Source: Arthrobacter sp. AZCC_0090 (GTDB taxonomy: Bacteria > Actinomycetota > Actinomycetes > Actinomycetales > Micrococcaceae). Taken from it: 64,000 bases of DNA. Under the pieces are notes generated by a model. That model was given only the letters and a program-made list of their open reading frames with translations. It was not told the origin of the DNA and searched no databases. The stretch is taken from positions 53,640 to 117,639 of the forward strand of contig NZ_JACHEE010000015.1 in assembly GCF_014207375.1 (NCBI RefSeq). The letters are read 5' to 3'. Positions 25,003 through 32,566 of the stretch are shown one piece after another. The position numbers and the translations under genes were made by a program. How positions within the stretch are numbered: position 1 is the stretch's first letter; every line of letters begins with the position of its first letter.

Positions 25003-25098
25003 GTCTCCGACGCTGCGGCTGACCACCACGGTTTCGCCTTCACTATCGGGCGCGGCAACGAAGTGTCCACCGCGGTGATAACGCTCATTGTGCTCCTT
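25003..25098 (+). pseudogene. Remnant of L-fuconate dehydratase (enolase superfamily)
   Basis: The plus frame reads SDAAADHHGFAFTIGRGNEV and then STAVITLI before losing homology. The GHGFxFTIGRGN(E/D)V motif is characteristic of L-fuconate dehydratase (near residue 70 in the family). A stop lies three codons upstream, and no start or body is present. The intact genes just downstream supply the next two steps of the same pathway, so the dehydratase was probably once part of this cluster. Confidence 0.6.
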
Positions 25099-25131
25099 GC
25101 TTGGCAGCAGGTCGTTTACTGGGAAGAGCGT

Positions 25132-25211
25132 AAACATCCGATGTCTGCATTGTCAATGGGTCACATTTCCGTATTATGGAGAGCAACAGCAGACTAGAGC
25201 TCGGATGTTAG
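25132..25211 (+). promoter_or_regulatory. Promoter flanked by two ACATCNGATGT operators
   Basis: AAACATCCGATGT (25132-25144) lies just before a strong promoter: TTGTCA (25150-25155), a 16-base spacer and TATTAT (25172-25177). A second site, CTCGGATGTTAG (25200-25211), follows in the leader, 22 bases before the FAH gene. Two sites ~68 bases apart around the promoter fit a repressor that may bridge them. Confidence 0.65.
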
Positions 25212-25232
25212 AGCCAGAGCACGGAGGAAGAC

Positions 25233-26144
25233 ATGAACATGAAATTCGCCCGGCTGGGCACTGCCGGAAATGAAAAGCCGGTTGTCATCGCCCAAGACGC
25301 CAACGGCACCGAAAAATACTTCAGCCTTGACCCGCTGACGAAGGACATCAACGGAGAGTTCCTCGCCACGGACGGCATCATACGCACCGGAGAAGCCCTC
25401 ACGGCCGGGAATCTGCCCGAGATTTCGGCCGAGGGACTCCGGATCGGTTCGCCTATCGCCCGCCCTGGCAACGTCGTCTGTATCGGCCTCAACTACACCG
25501 CGCACGCAGCCGAGTCCGGGGCCACGCCACCGGAATCGCCCGTGGTATTCCTCAAGCCGAGCAACACGGTCAGTGGCCCGTTCGACGCCGCGCCCATCCC
25601 GCCGTCGTCGGAAAAGTACGACTGGGAAGTGGAGCTCGGAATCGTCATCGGGCGCGAAGCGTCATACCTTTCCGGCACGGACGAGGCCGCGGAGTGCATC
25701 GCGGGCTACGTGGTCGCCAACGATCTCTCCGAGCGCGACTACCAGCTGCCCGGCGCCGCGGGCCAGTGGACCAAGGGCAAGTCCCTTCCGCAGTCCACTC
25801 CCCTGGGCCCGTGGCTTGTTCCGGCGGACCAGCTCGACGCCAGTCACCTCGGCTTGCGGACGTGGGTCAACGGTGAGATCCGCCAATCGTCGGACACATC
25901 GGACATGATCTTCGACGTCCGCACGGTGGTCCACCACCTCAGCCAGTACATGGTCCTGGAGCCCGGCGACGTCATTCTCACGGGCACGCCGGAAGGCGTG
26001 GCGCTCTCCGGCCGCTTCCCGTACATCCAGCCCGGCGACGTGGTGGAGCTTGAGGTAGAAGGGCTCGGCCGCCAGCGGCAAGAGTTCTACCGGGCCCGTT
26101 CGGGTTCGCTTGCGGGGACGGCAGTCGACAAGGCCGCGCTGTGA
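25233..26144 (+). CDS. FAH-family hydrolase, probably 2,4-diketo-3-deoxy-L-fuconate hydrolase
   Basis: 303 residues. After a ~75-residue lead domain comes the FAH fold: RPGNVVCIGLNYTAHAAESG, PVVFLKPSNTVSGPFD, YDWEVELGIVIGREA (metal-binding Glu pair), GYVVANDLSERDYQLPGAAG, QWTKGKSLPQSTPLGPWLVP and PGDVILTGTPEGVALSGRFP. In the non-phosphorylative L-fucose route this family splits 2,4-diketo-3-deoxy-L-fuconate to pyruvate and lactate. The coupled SDR gene and the dehydratase fragment support this; ureidoglycolate lyase-like or other acylpyruvate activities cannot be excluded. GGAGG lies five bases before the first ATG. Confidence 0.8.
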   Translation: MNMKFARLGTAGNEKPVVIAQDANGTEKYFSLDPLTKDINGEFLATDGIIRTGEALTAGNLPEISAEGLRIGSPIARPGNVVCIGLNYTAHAAESGATPPESPVVFLKPSNTVSGPFDAAPIPPSSEKYDWEVELGIVIGREASYLSGTDEAAECIAGYVVANDLSERDYQLPGAAGQWTKGKSLPQSTPLGPWLVPADQLDASHLGLRTWVNGEIRQSSDTSDMIFDVRTVVHHLSQYMVLEPGDVILTGTPEGVALSGRFPYIQPGDVVELEVEGLGRQRQEFYRARSGSLAGTAVDKAAL

Positions 26145-26905
26145 GCAAGGAACCGGTGAGCACCGAGTTCGAGGGGCTCGTGGCCTTGGTCACCGGTGGT
26201 GCCTCGGGCATCGGCGCAGCCATCGCGGACCGCCTCGCAGCCGGCGGCGCCCAGCTTGCCGTGCTGGACCTCAACCCGTCCGGAACGCCGCATTTCGGCG
26301 TCGAATGCAACGTGGCCGACGACGCCTCGGTGCGTGCCGCCGTCGACGCGGTCGTCCGGAAGTTCGGCCGCCTTGACGTTGTGGTCAACAACGCGGGGAT
26401 CGGCGCCCAAGGCGATATTTCTGCGAACGACGACGACGAATGGCTGCGCGTGCTCGACATCAACGTGGTGGGCATCGCCCGCGTCAGCCGTGCGGCCTTG
26501 CCGTATTTGCGCGAGTCTCCTGCGGCGGCGATCGTCAACACGTGCTCCATCGCCGCGACCGCCGGGCTGCCGCAACGGGCCCTGTATTCGGCGTCGAAGG
26601 GCGCTGTCTTGTCGCTGACGCTCGCCATGGCGGCAGACCATGTCCGCGAAGGAATCCGCGTCAATTGCGTCAACCCGGGCACGGTGGACACCCCGTGGGT
26701 GAACCGTCTCCTGGATTCCGCCGCAGACCCCGCAGCTGAGCGCGCTGCGCTTAATGCCCGCCAGCCACACGGTCGGATGGTGGACCCAGCTGAGGTGGCC
26801 GGCGCCGTCGCCTACCTCGCGAGCCCGCTGTCCGGCTCGACGTCGGGCACGTCCTTGGCGATCGACGGCGGCATGCAGGGCTTGCGATTGCGACCGGTGG
26901 GGTAG
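26141..26905 (+). CDS. SDR dehydrogenase, probably 2-keto-3-deoxy-L-fuconate dehydrogenase
   Basis: 254 residues, GTG start overlapping the hydrolase stop by four bases, so the two are translationally coupled. Classical SDR: VALVTGGASGIGAAIADRLA (cofactor loop), VLDLNPSG (Asp suggests NAD), VVNNAGIGAQGDI, NTCSIAATAGLPQRALYSAS with YSASK, and VNCVNPGTVDTPWV. It would oxidise 2-keto-3-deoxy-L-fuconate at C4 to give the FAH substrate. The role rests on the pairing. Confidence 0.8.
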   Translation: MSKEPVSTEFEGLVALVTGGASGIGAAIADRLAAGGAQLAVLDLNPSGTPHFGVECNVADDASVRAAVDAVVRKFGRLDVVVNNAGIGAQGDISANDDDEWLRVLDINVVGIARVSRAALPYLRESPAAAIVNTCSIAATAGLPQRALYSASKGAVLSLTLAMAADHVREGIRVNCVNPGTVDTPWVNRLLDSAADPAAERAALNARQPHGRMVDPAEVAGAVAYLASPLSGSTSGTSLAIDGGMQGLRLRPVG

Positions 26906-26923
26906 GGCTGTCAAGAAGGGTCC

Positions 26924-27544
26924 CTAGGCGAGCGCCGATTTCAGTGCCACGTGAACCCAATCCCTGTACTGCTCCGGTTCCCAGCCGAAATCCAGCACGA
27001 GTGATTTGTACGTGTCCGGGTGCCCGAGCGACCAGATCACGGCGGCAGCCTGCTCGTCGCTCATGCCCGAGGTCAGTGCTCCGCGTTGCCGCAGCGCAGC
27101 CGCGGCTTCGGCATAGTTCCGCAGCCGACGCTCTGCCCGGTCCCTGAGCACCTTGGCGGCCTCGGCGTCTACGGCGGATGCCTGCCTCATGACGCTGAAC
27201 AATTCGCTGCTCCGCGGATGCACCTCGGCGAACCAGTCGGCCAACAACGCAAAGACCGCCCCGGCGTCGGCGGCTGCGGTGGTCCTTGCGCGCATGATCT
27301 CCGTGGCTGACCGCGGAGTGTCCGGGCCTGCGGCGGTTGCATCCACCACGGCCGACAGCAGCGCCGCCTTGTTGCCCACTGAGTTGTAGATGGTCTGGAT
27401 TGCTACGCCAGCTTGCTCCGCAATCGCCCCGATAGTGGTGGCCACGTACCCTTTGCTCAGAAACAACTGCCTCGCGGCCTCCACCACGGCAGCCTTGGTT
27501 GCGACGGCTTGGGCCACTCGCCTGTCATTGCGCCGAATCTCCAC
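26924..27544 (-). CDS. TetR-family repressor
   Basis: 206 residues. The helix-turn-helix is ARQLFLSKGYVATTIGAIAE followed by QAGVAIQTIYNSVGNKAALL; the C-terminal ligand domain is poorly conserved. It ends 18 bases from the convergent SDR gene and is divergent from the flavoprotein at 27620, with a near-perfect palindrome between them. It therefore most likely represses itself and that monooxygenase rather than the fucose genes. Confidence 0.88.
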   Translation of the reverse strand: MEIRRNDRRVAQAVATKAAVVEAARQLFLSKGYVATTIGAIAEQAGVAIQTIYNSVGNKAALLSAVVDATAAGPDTPRSATEIMRARTTAAADAGAVFALLADWFAEVHPRSSELFSVMRQASAVDAEAAKVLRDRAERRLRNYAEAAAALRQRGALTSGMSDEQAAAVIWSLGHPDTYKSLVLDFGWEPEQYRDWVHVALKSALA

Positions 27545-27550
27545 TGAAAA

Positions 27551-27583
27551 AGAATAGCATTCTAATGACTGGAATGTTATTCT
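27551..27583. promoter_or_regulatory. TetR operator palindrome
   Basis: AGAATAGCATTC (27551-27562) and GAATGTTATTCT (27572-27583) are 12-base inverted arms with one mismatch around a 9-base centre. It fills the 75-base gap between the divergent TetR and monooxygenase genes. Confidence 0.7.
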
Positions 27584-27619
27584 AATGACGCCAGGATTCG
27601 CACCTCAGGAGGCTTCGCG

Positions 27620-28696
27620 ATGGACAGCATTGAGCCAGTGGACACGATGGTTATCGGCGCCGGGCAGGCAGGTCTCGCCACAGGATTCCATCTGAAGAAA
27701 CGCGGCCAGGACTTCCTGATCTTGGATTCACAGGCCCGCATTGGCGATGTGTGGCGGAACCGTTGGGATTCCTTGCGGCTCTTCACGCCGGCGCAGCACG
27801 ACTCATTGCCTGGCCAACCATTTCCCGCAACTCGGGGCAGTTTTCCAGCCAAAGACGCCATGGCCGACTATCTTGAGGATTACGCCAAGAACTGGGAGCT
27901 CCCGGTAAGTCATGGTGTCCAGGTCACCGGCGTCGAGCGCGCGGACGGCAAGTTCAAAATCCAATCAAGCACCGGATCGTTCCTGGCCAAGAACGTGGTT
28001 GTCGCAACCGGCGCCAATGCACGGCCGCGGATTCCGGCAGGAGCGGGGGCACTGGATCCCGCGATCCACCAACTTCACGGCGCGGAGTATTCCAATCCGG
28101 AGGCCATTCCACCCGGAGATGTCCTTGTGGTCGGTTCCGGGACTTCCGGGGTCGAAATCGCCGTGGAACTCGCGTCGTCCCACCGCACGTATATCGCAGG
28201 CACTCCACCATTCCACGTCCCGGGCCCGGTACTGCGCTACGCCGGCGGGCTGTGGTGGTTCATGATCCACCACGCACTGACCCGATCCACACCGATGGGC
28301 CGCAAGGTCGCAACCGACTTCACCCAGCATGGCGCACCGCTGATCCGGACCTCCGTCAAGGAACTCGAGGTCGCAGGAGTGACACGTCTCCCCCGGCTCG
28401 CTGGCGCCCGGGACGGCCAACCTCTGCTACAGGATGGCAGGACGCTACCTGTGGCCACCGTGATGTGGGCAAGCGGATACCAACCTGACTTTGGCTGGAT
28501 CCGCGGCCTTCCCGAGGACGAACACGGCTGGCCCGCCACCTCTCGCGGCGCCGTGGAACAGCTGCCAGGGCTGTTCTTTGTGGGCTTGCCCTTCCAATAT
28601 GGACTGACCTCGGGCCTCGTAGGCGGTGTCGGCCGGGACGCGGAACACGTAGCAGGACTCATCGCCAGCCGGGCCACCAGAGAATTGGCGACGTAA
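27620..28696 (+). CDS. FAD-dependent monooxygenase/oxidoreductase (flavin monooxygenase-like)
   Basis: 358 residues. FAD site VDTMVIGAGQAGLATGFHLK, then GDVWRNRWDSLRLFTP, the second dinucleotide site GDVLVVGSGTSGVEIAVELA for NADPH, ATGANARPRIP, and the closing VMWASGYQPDFGWI. This layout belongs to class B flavin monooxygenase-like proteins, often found as single-copy detoxifying or oxidising enzymes in Arthrobacter. The substrate is unknown. Regulation by the divergent TetR protein is inferred from the palindrome. AGGAGG lies upstream of the ATG. Confidence 0.82.
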   Translation: MDSIEPVDTMVIGAGQAGLATGFHLKKRGQDFLILDSQARIGDVWRNRWDSLRLFTPAQHDSLPGQPFPATRGSFPAKDAMADYLEDYAKNWELPVSHGVQVTGVERADGKFKIQSSTGSFLAKNVVVATGANARPRIPAGAGALDPAIHQLHGAEYSNPEAIPPGDVLVVGSGTSGVEIAVELASSHRTYIAGTPPFHVPGPVLRYAGGLWWFMIHHALTRSTPMGRKVATDFTQHGAPLIRTSVKELEVAGVTRLPRLAGARDGQPLLQDGRTLPVATVMWASGYQPDFGWIRGLPEDEHGWPATSRGAVEQLPGLFFVGLPFQYGLTSGLVGGVGRDAEHVAGLIASRATRELAT

Positions 28697-28781
28697 CGCA
28701 ACGCCCGCGCAACCCCGCTCCGCCGCCGATTCGCCTATGCTCAACACCAGGCAATCGATGGCGATCGACCAAGGAGCAGGC

Positions 28782-30101
28782 ATGAGCAATTGGCGCATCA
28801 GGGACTTCCACTCGTCGGATATGGACGGCATCCTGCACCTTTGGGAGTCGCTCAAAGCGGACAACGTGGATCCCGTCTACGCGCTCTCCGAGGTGCTGGC
28901 GTCGTGCCAGAAGGACCACGCCGTCGTGGCGGTGCAGGGCGACCAGGTGGTGGGCGCCGCCGTCGGACGCGCGGCCCATGACCAGGGCTGGATCGTCTTC
29001 CTGGCCACGCTGCCCGAGTTCCGCGGCCGCGGGATCGGCACTTCGCTACTGGCCGCCGTCGAGAATCGAATGGCTCCGCATGGCCTCAACAAGCTCTCGG
29101 CACTCATGCCGGAAAGCGAAACCCGCGTGGAAGCGTTCCTCGGCCGCGGCTTCGTGGTGAAGAAGAACCTGCGCTATTTCGAGCGGACCATTCCGGTGCA
29201 GCGCCAGGAGCTTGAGCCACTGAGCCTGCTGGGCGGCCGGATCCTCGCCCGCGACTTGTGGGAAAACGTCGCCGGCATGCGGCGTGAAAAGGAGCTGCTG
29301 GAACGCCGCCTGGTCCTGCCGCTGGCCGAGGCCGACCTTGCGGACGAATACGGCGTGGTGCCGCCGCGCGCCGTCGTACTGTTCGGTCCTCCCGGTACCG
29401 GCAAGACGACGTTCGCCAAGGCAATTGCCTCGCGCCTTGAGTGGCCCTTCGTGGAAGTCTTCCCCTCACGCCTGGCCGCCGATCCGAAGGGCCTGGCAGG
29501 CGCGCTGCGCGAGACGTTCCTGGAAATCGCCGAACTGGAGCACGCCGTGGTATTCATCGACGAGGTCGAAGAGATCGCGTCCCAGCGGTCTGGCGAGCCG
29601 CCGTCGCCGTTACAGGGCGTCACCAACGAGCTCCTCAAGATCATCCCGGCTTTCCGTGAACAGCCTGGCCGCCTGCTGGTGTGCGCCACCAACTTCATCC
29701 GCGCCTTGGACACCGCTTTCTTGCGCCACGGCCGCTTCGACTACGTGATCCCCATCGGCCTGCCCGACGTCCACGCCCGCGAAGCCATGTGGCAGCGATT
29801 CATCCCGGCCACTGTGGTGGACTCGGTGGACGTGGGATTGCTGGTATCACGGACCGAGGGCTTCTCCCCCGCGGACATCGAATATGCGGCGCGCAGTGCC
29901 TCCCAGCGCGCTTTGGAAAAAGCGGTTTACACAGCGGACGCTGTCAGCGCGTCCGCCGGGGGACGCGCACCGGCGTCGAACGGGCGCAAGGGACCGGTCA
30001 CGCAGGACTACCTCGACGCGATCGCCGATACCCGTACCACGGTCAGCGACGAGGTCCACCAGGACTTCCTCGAGGACATCGACGTGTTGGGTCGCGTGTA
30101 G
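28782..30101 (+). CDS. GNAT acetyltransferase-AAA+ ATPase fusion
   Basis: 439 residues from ATG 28782 (AAGGAG upstream). Residues 1-140 are a GNAT domain with the acetyl-CoA loop RGRGIGTSLL (81-90). Residues 150-400 are an FtsH/Cdc48-type AAA+ module: Walker A GPPGTGKT (202-209), Walker B VVFIDE (256-261), sensor 1 CATN (301-304), arginine finger region RHGRFD (315-320). There is no protease domain or membrane helix. The joining of an acetyltransferase to a remodelling ATPase suggests ATP-driven handling of a modified protein substrate; the function is unknown. Confidence 0.85.
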   Translation: MSNWRIRDFHSSDMDGILHLWESLKADNVDPVYALSEVLASCQKDHAVVAVQGDQVVGAAVGRAAHDQGWIVFLATLPEFRGRGIGTSLLAAVENRMAPHGLNKLSALMPESETRVEAFLGRGFVVKKNLRYFERTIPVQRQELEPLSLLGGRILARDLWENVAGMRREKELLERRLVLPLAEADLADEYGVVPPRAVVLFGPPGTGKTTFAKAIASRLEWPFVEVFPSRLAADPKGLAGALRETFLEIAELEHAVVFIDEVEEIASQRSGEPPSPLQGVTNELLKIIPAFREQPGRLLVCATNFIRALDTAFLRHGRFDYVIPIGLPDVHAREAMWQRFIPATVVDSVDVGLLVSRTEGFSPADIEYAARSASQRALEKAVYTADAVSASAGGRAPASNGRKGPVTQDYLDAIADTRTTVSDEVHQDFLEDIDVLGRV

Positions 30102-30131
30102 CAAGTCCCTTTTCGGCCGCCCGCCCGCCAA

Positions 30132-30192
30132 TTCGCCGGAAGCGTGCGGACTCGCCGGAAGATTCCGGCGAACGGGAGGACTTCCGGCGAAA
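30132..30192. repeat. Cluster of four alternating CGCCGGAA palindromic arms
   Basis: TTCGCCGGAAG, TCGCCGGAA, TTCCGGCGA and CTTCCGGCGAA follow each other, giving nested inverted repeats (inner pair separated by GA). It lies between the AAA+ gene and the next membrane gene and may act as a terminator or a binding cluster. Confidence 0.5.
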
Positions 30193-30224
30193 TGGGCGGG
30201 GACGCCTGAGGACGAGGAGGGTCC

Positions 30225-30884
30225 ATGGTGTTGTTTCTGACAATCCTGAGCGGGGTCGCTTGGACAACGGTCTACATTTGCGCGATCCTGGTCGGATTTC
30301 GCCACAAGAGCTACGCCATTCCGGCAGCAGCCCTCGGCTTGAACATCGCGTGGGAGTCCATCTATGCGGTCCATGCGCTCAGCACGAGAATCTCCGTGCA
30401 GGGGGTCATCAACATTGCCTGGGCGTTGGCCGACGTCGTGATTGTGTACACCTTCCTTGCGTTCGGCAGGCGGGAACTTCCCGGGTTTGTCACACGGCCG
30501 CTGTTCATCGGATGGGCGGTTCTGCTGGGCCTGGCATCCTTCGCCGTGCAGTGGCTGTTCATTGCCGAGTTCGATTGGGATCCCGCATCGCGGTACGCCG
30601 CATTCCTACAGAATCTCCTGATGTCCGGCCTGTTCATCGCCATGTTCGCAGCCCGCCGGAGCCTGCAAGGCCAATCCATGGTGATCGCCGTGGCCAAGTG
30701 GATCGGGACCCTCGCGCCCACCATCACTTTCGGTGTGTTGGAGAGTTCACCGTTCATCCTGGGCATCGGCGCCCTCTGCAGCGTCTTCGACCTGACGTAC
30801 ATCGGGCTGCTGTTGTGGGCCAAGAGGGACCCAGGGATGCTCGCCCGGGACCGGGACTCCGGGGGCCTCCCGGCGGTACCCTGA
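30225..30884 (+). CDS. 7-TM protein resembling transmembrane terpene cyclases
   Basis: 219 residues, mostly seven hydrophobic helices. LGLNIAWESIYAVHAL carries an N-x-x-W-E motif, and ALCSVFDLTYIGLLLWA carries the late D-x-x-Y motif; this pair is typical of the PaxB-type transmembrane cyclase superfamily, whose bacterial members are mostly uncharacterised. GGAGG lies before the ATG. LtrA follows after three bases, so the two are one transcript. No prenyltransferase lies nearby, so cyclase activity is uncertain. Confidence 0.5.
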   Translation: MVLFLTILSGVAWTTVYICAILVGFRHKSYAIPAAALGLNIAWESIYAVHALSTRISVQGVINIAWALADVVIVYTFLAFGRRELPGFVTRPLFIGWAVLLGLASFAVQWLFIAEFDWDPASRYAAFLQNLLMSGLFIAMFAARRSLQGQSMVIAVAKWIGTLAPTITFGVLESSPFILGIGALCSVFDLTYIGLLLWAKRDPGMLARDRDSGGLPAVP

Positions 30885-30887
30885 ACC

Positions 30888-32135
30888 ATGTCCATGAATC
30901 CATTGCGCCATGCACTGTCGCGCATGGGCGGGCGCGATCCCCACGAGCTCCATCGCACGGCCACACCTCTGGAGCTCTTCTTTGATCTGACGTTCGTCAT
31001 CGCCTTTGGGGTTGCTGGTAGCCAATTCGCGTACGAGCTGGCAGAGGCCCGTTTCGGTTCCGGGTTGATGGGCTTCACCTTCGCGATGTTCGCCGTCATG
31101 TGGGCCTGGATCAATTTCTCGTGGTTTGCCAGCGCCTACGACACTGACGACTGGGTTTTCCGGGTTGTCACCATGGTGCAGATGGTGGGTGTACTCATCC
31201 TTGCCATGGGTATCGAACCGATGTTCCACTCGCTCGCAGAAGGCCACCATGTGGACAACTCCACCATGGTGCTGGGCTACATCATCATGCGGTTGGCGTT
31301 GGTGTTCCAGTGGCTGCGCGCGGCGAAGCAGGATCCGGAACGCCGACGAGCTTGCCTCACCTACGCGAAATTCCTGGTGGTGGCACAGATTGGCTGGGTG
31401 GTGGTGCTGATTGTCCAGGCAGACATCCTCACGAACTTCCTCATGGCTGCCCCGCTCTTCCTGCTGGAAATGGCCACCCCGTACATCGCCGAGCGCAAAG
31501 CCAAGACTCCGTGGCACGCGCACCACATCGCGGAACGCTACGGACTCCTGGCCATCATCGCCTTGGGTGAGTGCCTCATTGGCGCAATCGAAACCCTTCG
31601 CGCGATCGTGGCAATGCATGGTTGGTCCGTTGATGCCGCCCTTGTGGGCCTCGGCGGAACAGGACTGGCCTTTGCAATGTGGTGGATCTACTTCATCCTC
31701 CCGTCCGGCCACGCCCTGCATTACCAGCGACACCGGGCATTCGCCTTCGGGTACGGCCATATGTTCATCTTCGGGTCCATCGCCGCCACCGGCGCCGGCC
31801 TTCATGTGGCTGCCTTCTTCATCGACCACGAAGCCCACATCAGCGCCGCTGCGGTAGTGGCCACGATCGCCGTCCCTGTGGCCCTGTTCAAGGTGGCCCT
31901 GAGTTCGCTGTACGGCTACTTACTGGGTTTCGACCCCGCCCTCATCGGCGTCACAGGCCTTGTGGTCGTCTTGCTCTCCGGCAGTGTGGGTTTGGCTGCC
32001 CTGGGTGTCTCCGTTCCTGTGTGCATGATGGTGATTGTGGCGGCGTTGGCAATCTCGATCGTGATCGACGAAAAGCGCGGGGCCGCACGCCGAGAAGCAG
32101 CGCTGGAGAGACTCAAGGCGAGGCCGGTAGGGTAG
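30888..32135 (+). CDS. ltrA: LtrA (low-temperature requirement A) family membrane protein
   Basis: 415 residues with about ten membrane helices. Family marks: RTATPLELFFDLTFVIAFGV near the N-terminus, AMFAVMWAWINFSWFASAYD, and the region with HHIAERYGLLAIIALGECLI, which holds the E-R-x-G-L and G-E motifs. LtrA proteins are widespread in bacteria; their biochemical role is not established. It follows the 7-TM gene almost directly. Confidence 0.85.
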   Translation: MSMNPLRHALSRMGGRDPHELHRTATPLELFFDLTFVIAFGVAGSQFAYELAEARFGSGLMGFTFAMFAVMWAWINFSWFASAYDTDDWVFRVVTMVQMVGVLILAMGIEPMFHSLAEGHHVDNSTMVLGYIIMRLALVFQWLRAAKQDPERRRACLTYAKFLVVAQIGWVVVLIVQADILTNFLMAAPLFLLEMATPYIAERKAKTPWHAHHIAERYGLLAIIALGECLIGAIETLRAIVAMHGWSVDAALVGLGGTGLAFAMWWIYFILPSGHALHYQRHRAFAFGYGHMFIFGSIAATGAGLHVAAFFIDHEAHISAAAVVATIAVPVALFKVALSSLYGYLLGFDPALIGVTGLVVVLLSGSVGLAALGVSVPVCMMVIVAALAISIVIDEKRGAARREAALERLKARPVG

Positions 32136-32161
32136 CCGATTCGCGGGTTTGGACACGGTTG

Positions 32162-32309
32162 ACCGGCACGAACGTACCGAATCCCACCCAACAACCCTTG
32201 ATTCGCGCCCCAGCAGGGCCGAAAATGGAGAAACCGGCACGAACGTACCGGAACGCGGCCCCACGGACGCAGGAATGTGCACGGAACGTGCACGGAACGT
32301 GCACGGAAC
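32162..32309. promoter_or_regulatory. Direct repeats upstream of hipBA, candidate HipB operators
   Basis: ACCGGCACGAACGTACCG occurs twice (32162-32179 and 32233-32250). Then GTGCACGGAAC is repeated three times in tandem without gap (32277-32309), 17 bases before the hipB start. An 11-base period puts all copies on one face of the helix, as expected for cooperative autoregulation. Confidence 0.55.
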
Positions 32310-32326
32310 ACTCAGGAAGGGTGGAC

Positions 32327-32566
32327 ATGTCCCCCAAGGAATTCACCGAGTCCCTCGGCGCCAAAGTCCGTGCGCGCCGCGCCTCCCTGAGCCTGAGCCA
32401 GTCCGACCTCGCAGACCTCGCCGGCGTCTCGGAGCGATTCGTCCGTTTCGTGGAGCAAGGAAAGACGACGGTCCAGCTGGAACCGCTCCTGGCCGTGCTT
32501 GGCACTCTAGGCCTTGAACTCACGGTGAAGGCCGCGAGCAGCCGGACTGCAAACAGCCAGTCATGA
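32327..32566 (+). CDS. hipB: HipB-type antitoxin, XRE helix-turn-helix
   Basis: 79 residues from ATG 32327 (GGAAGG upstream). It is almost all an XRE/Cro HTH: LGAKVRARRASLSLSQSDLA, DLAGVSERFVRFVEQGKTTV, then LLAVLGTLGLELTV. It overlaps the kinase gene by four bases (ATGA). HipB binds operator DNA as a dimer and restrains HipA. Confidence 0.88.
   Translation: MSPKEFTESLGAKVRARRASLSLSQSDLADLAGVSERFVRFVEQGKTTVQLEPLLAVLGTLGLELTVKAASSRTANSQS

Noticed and set aside
30490..30520. CATCGGATG match to the fucose-island palindrome
   Set aside because: It lies inside the 7-TM gene's coding sequence, with one arm incomplete; chance occurrence.
29681..30985. 434-codon open frame on the plus strand
   Set aside because: It runs through the GNAT-AAA+ gene, the palindrome cluster and the 7-TM gene in another frame. 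It is arginine/proline-rich with no domain; a shadow of high-GC coding DNA.
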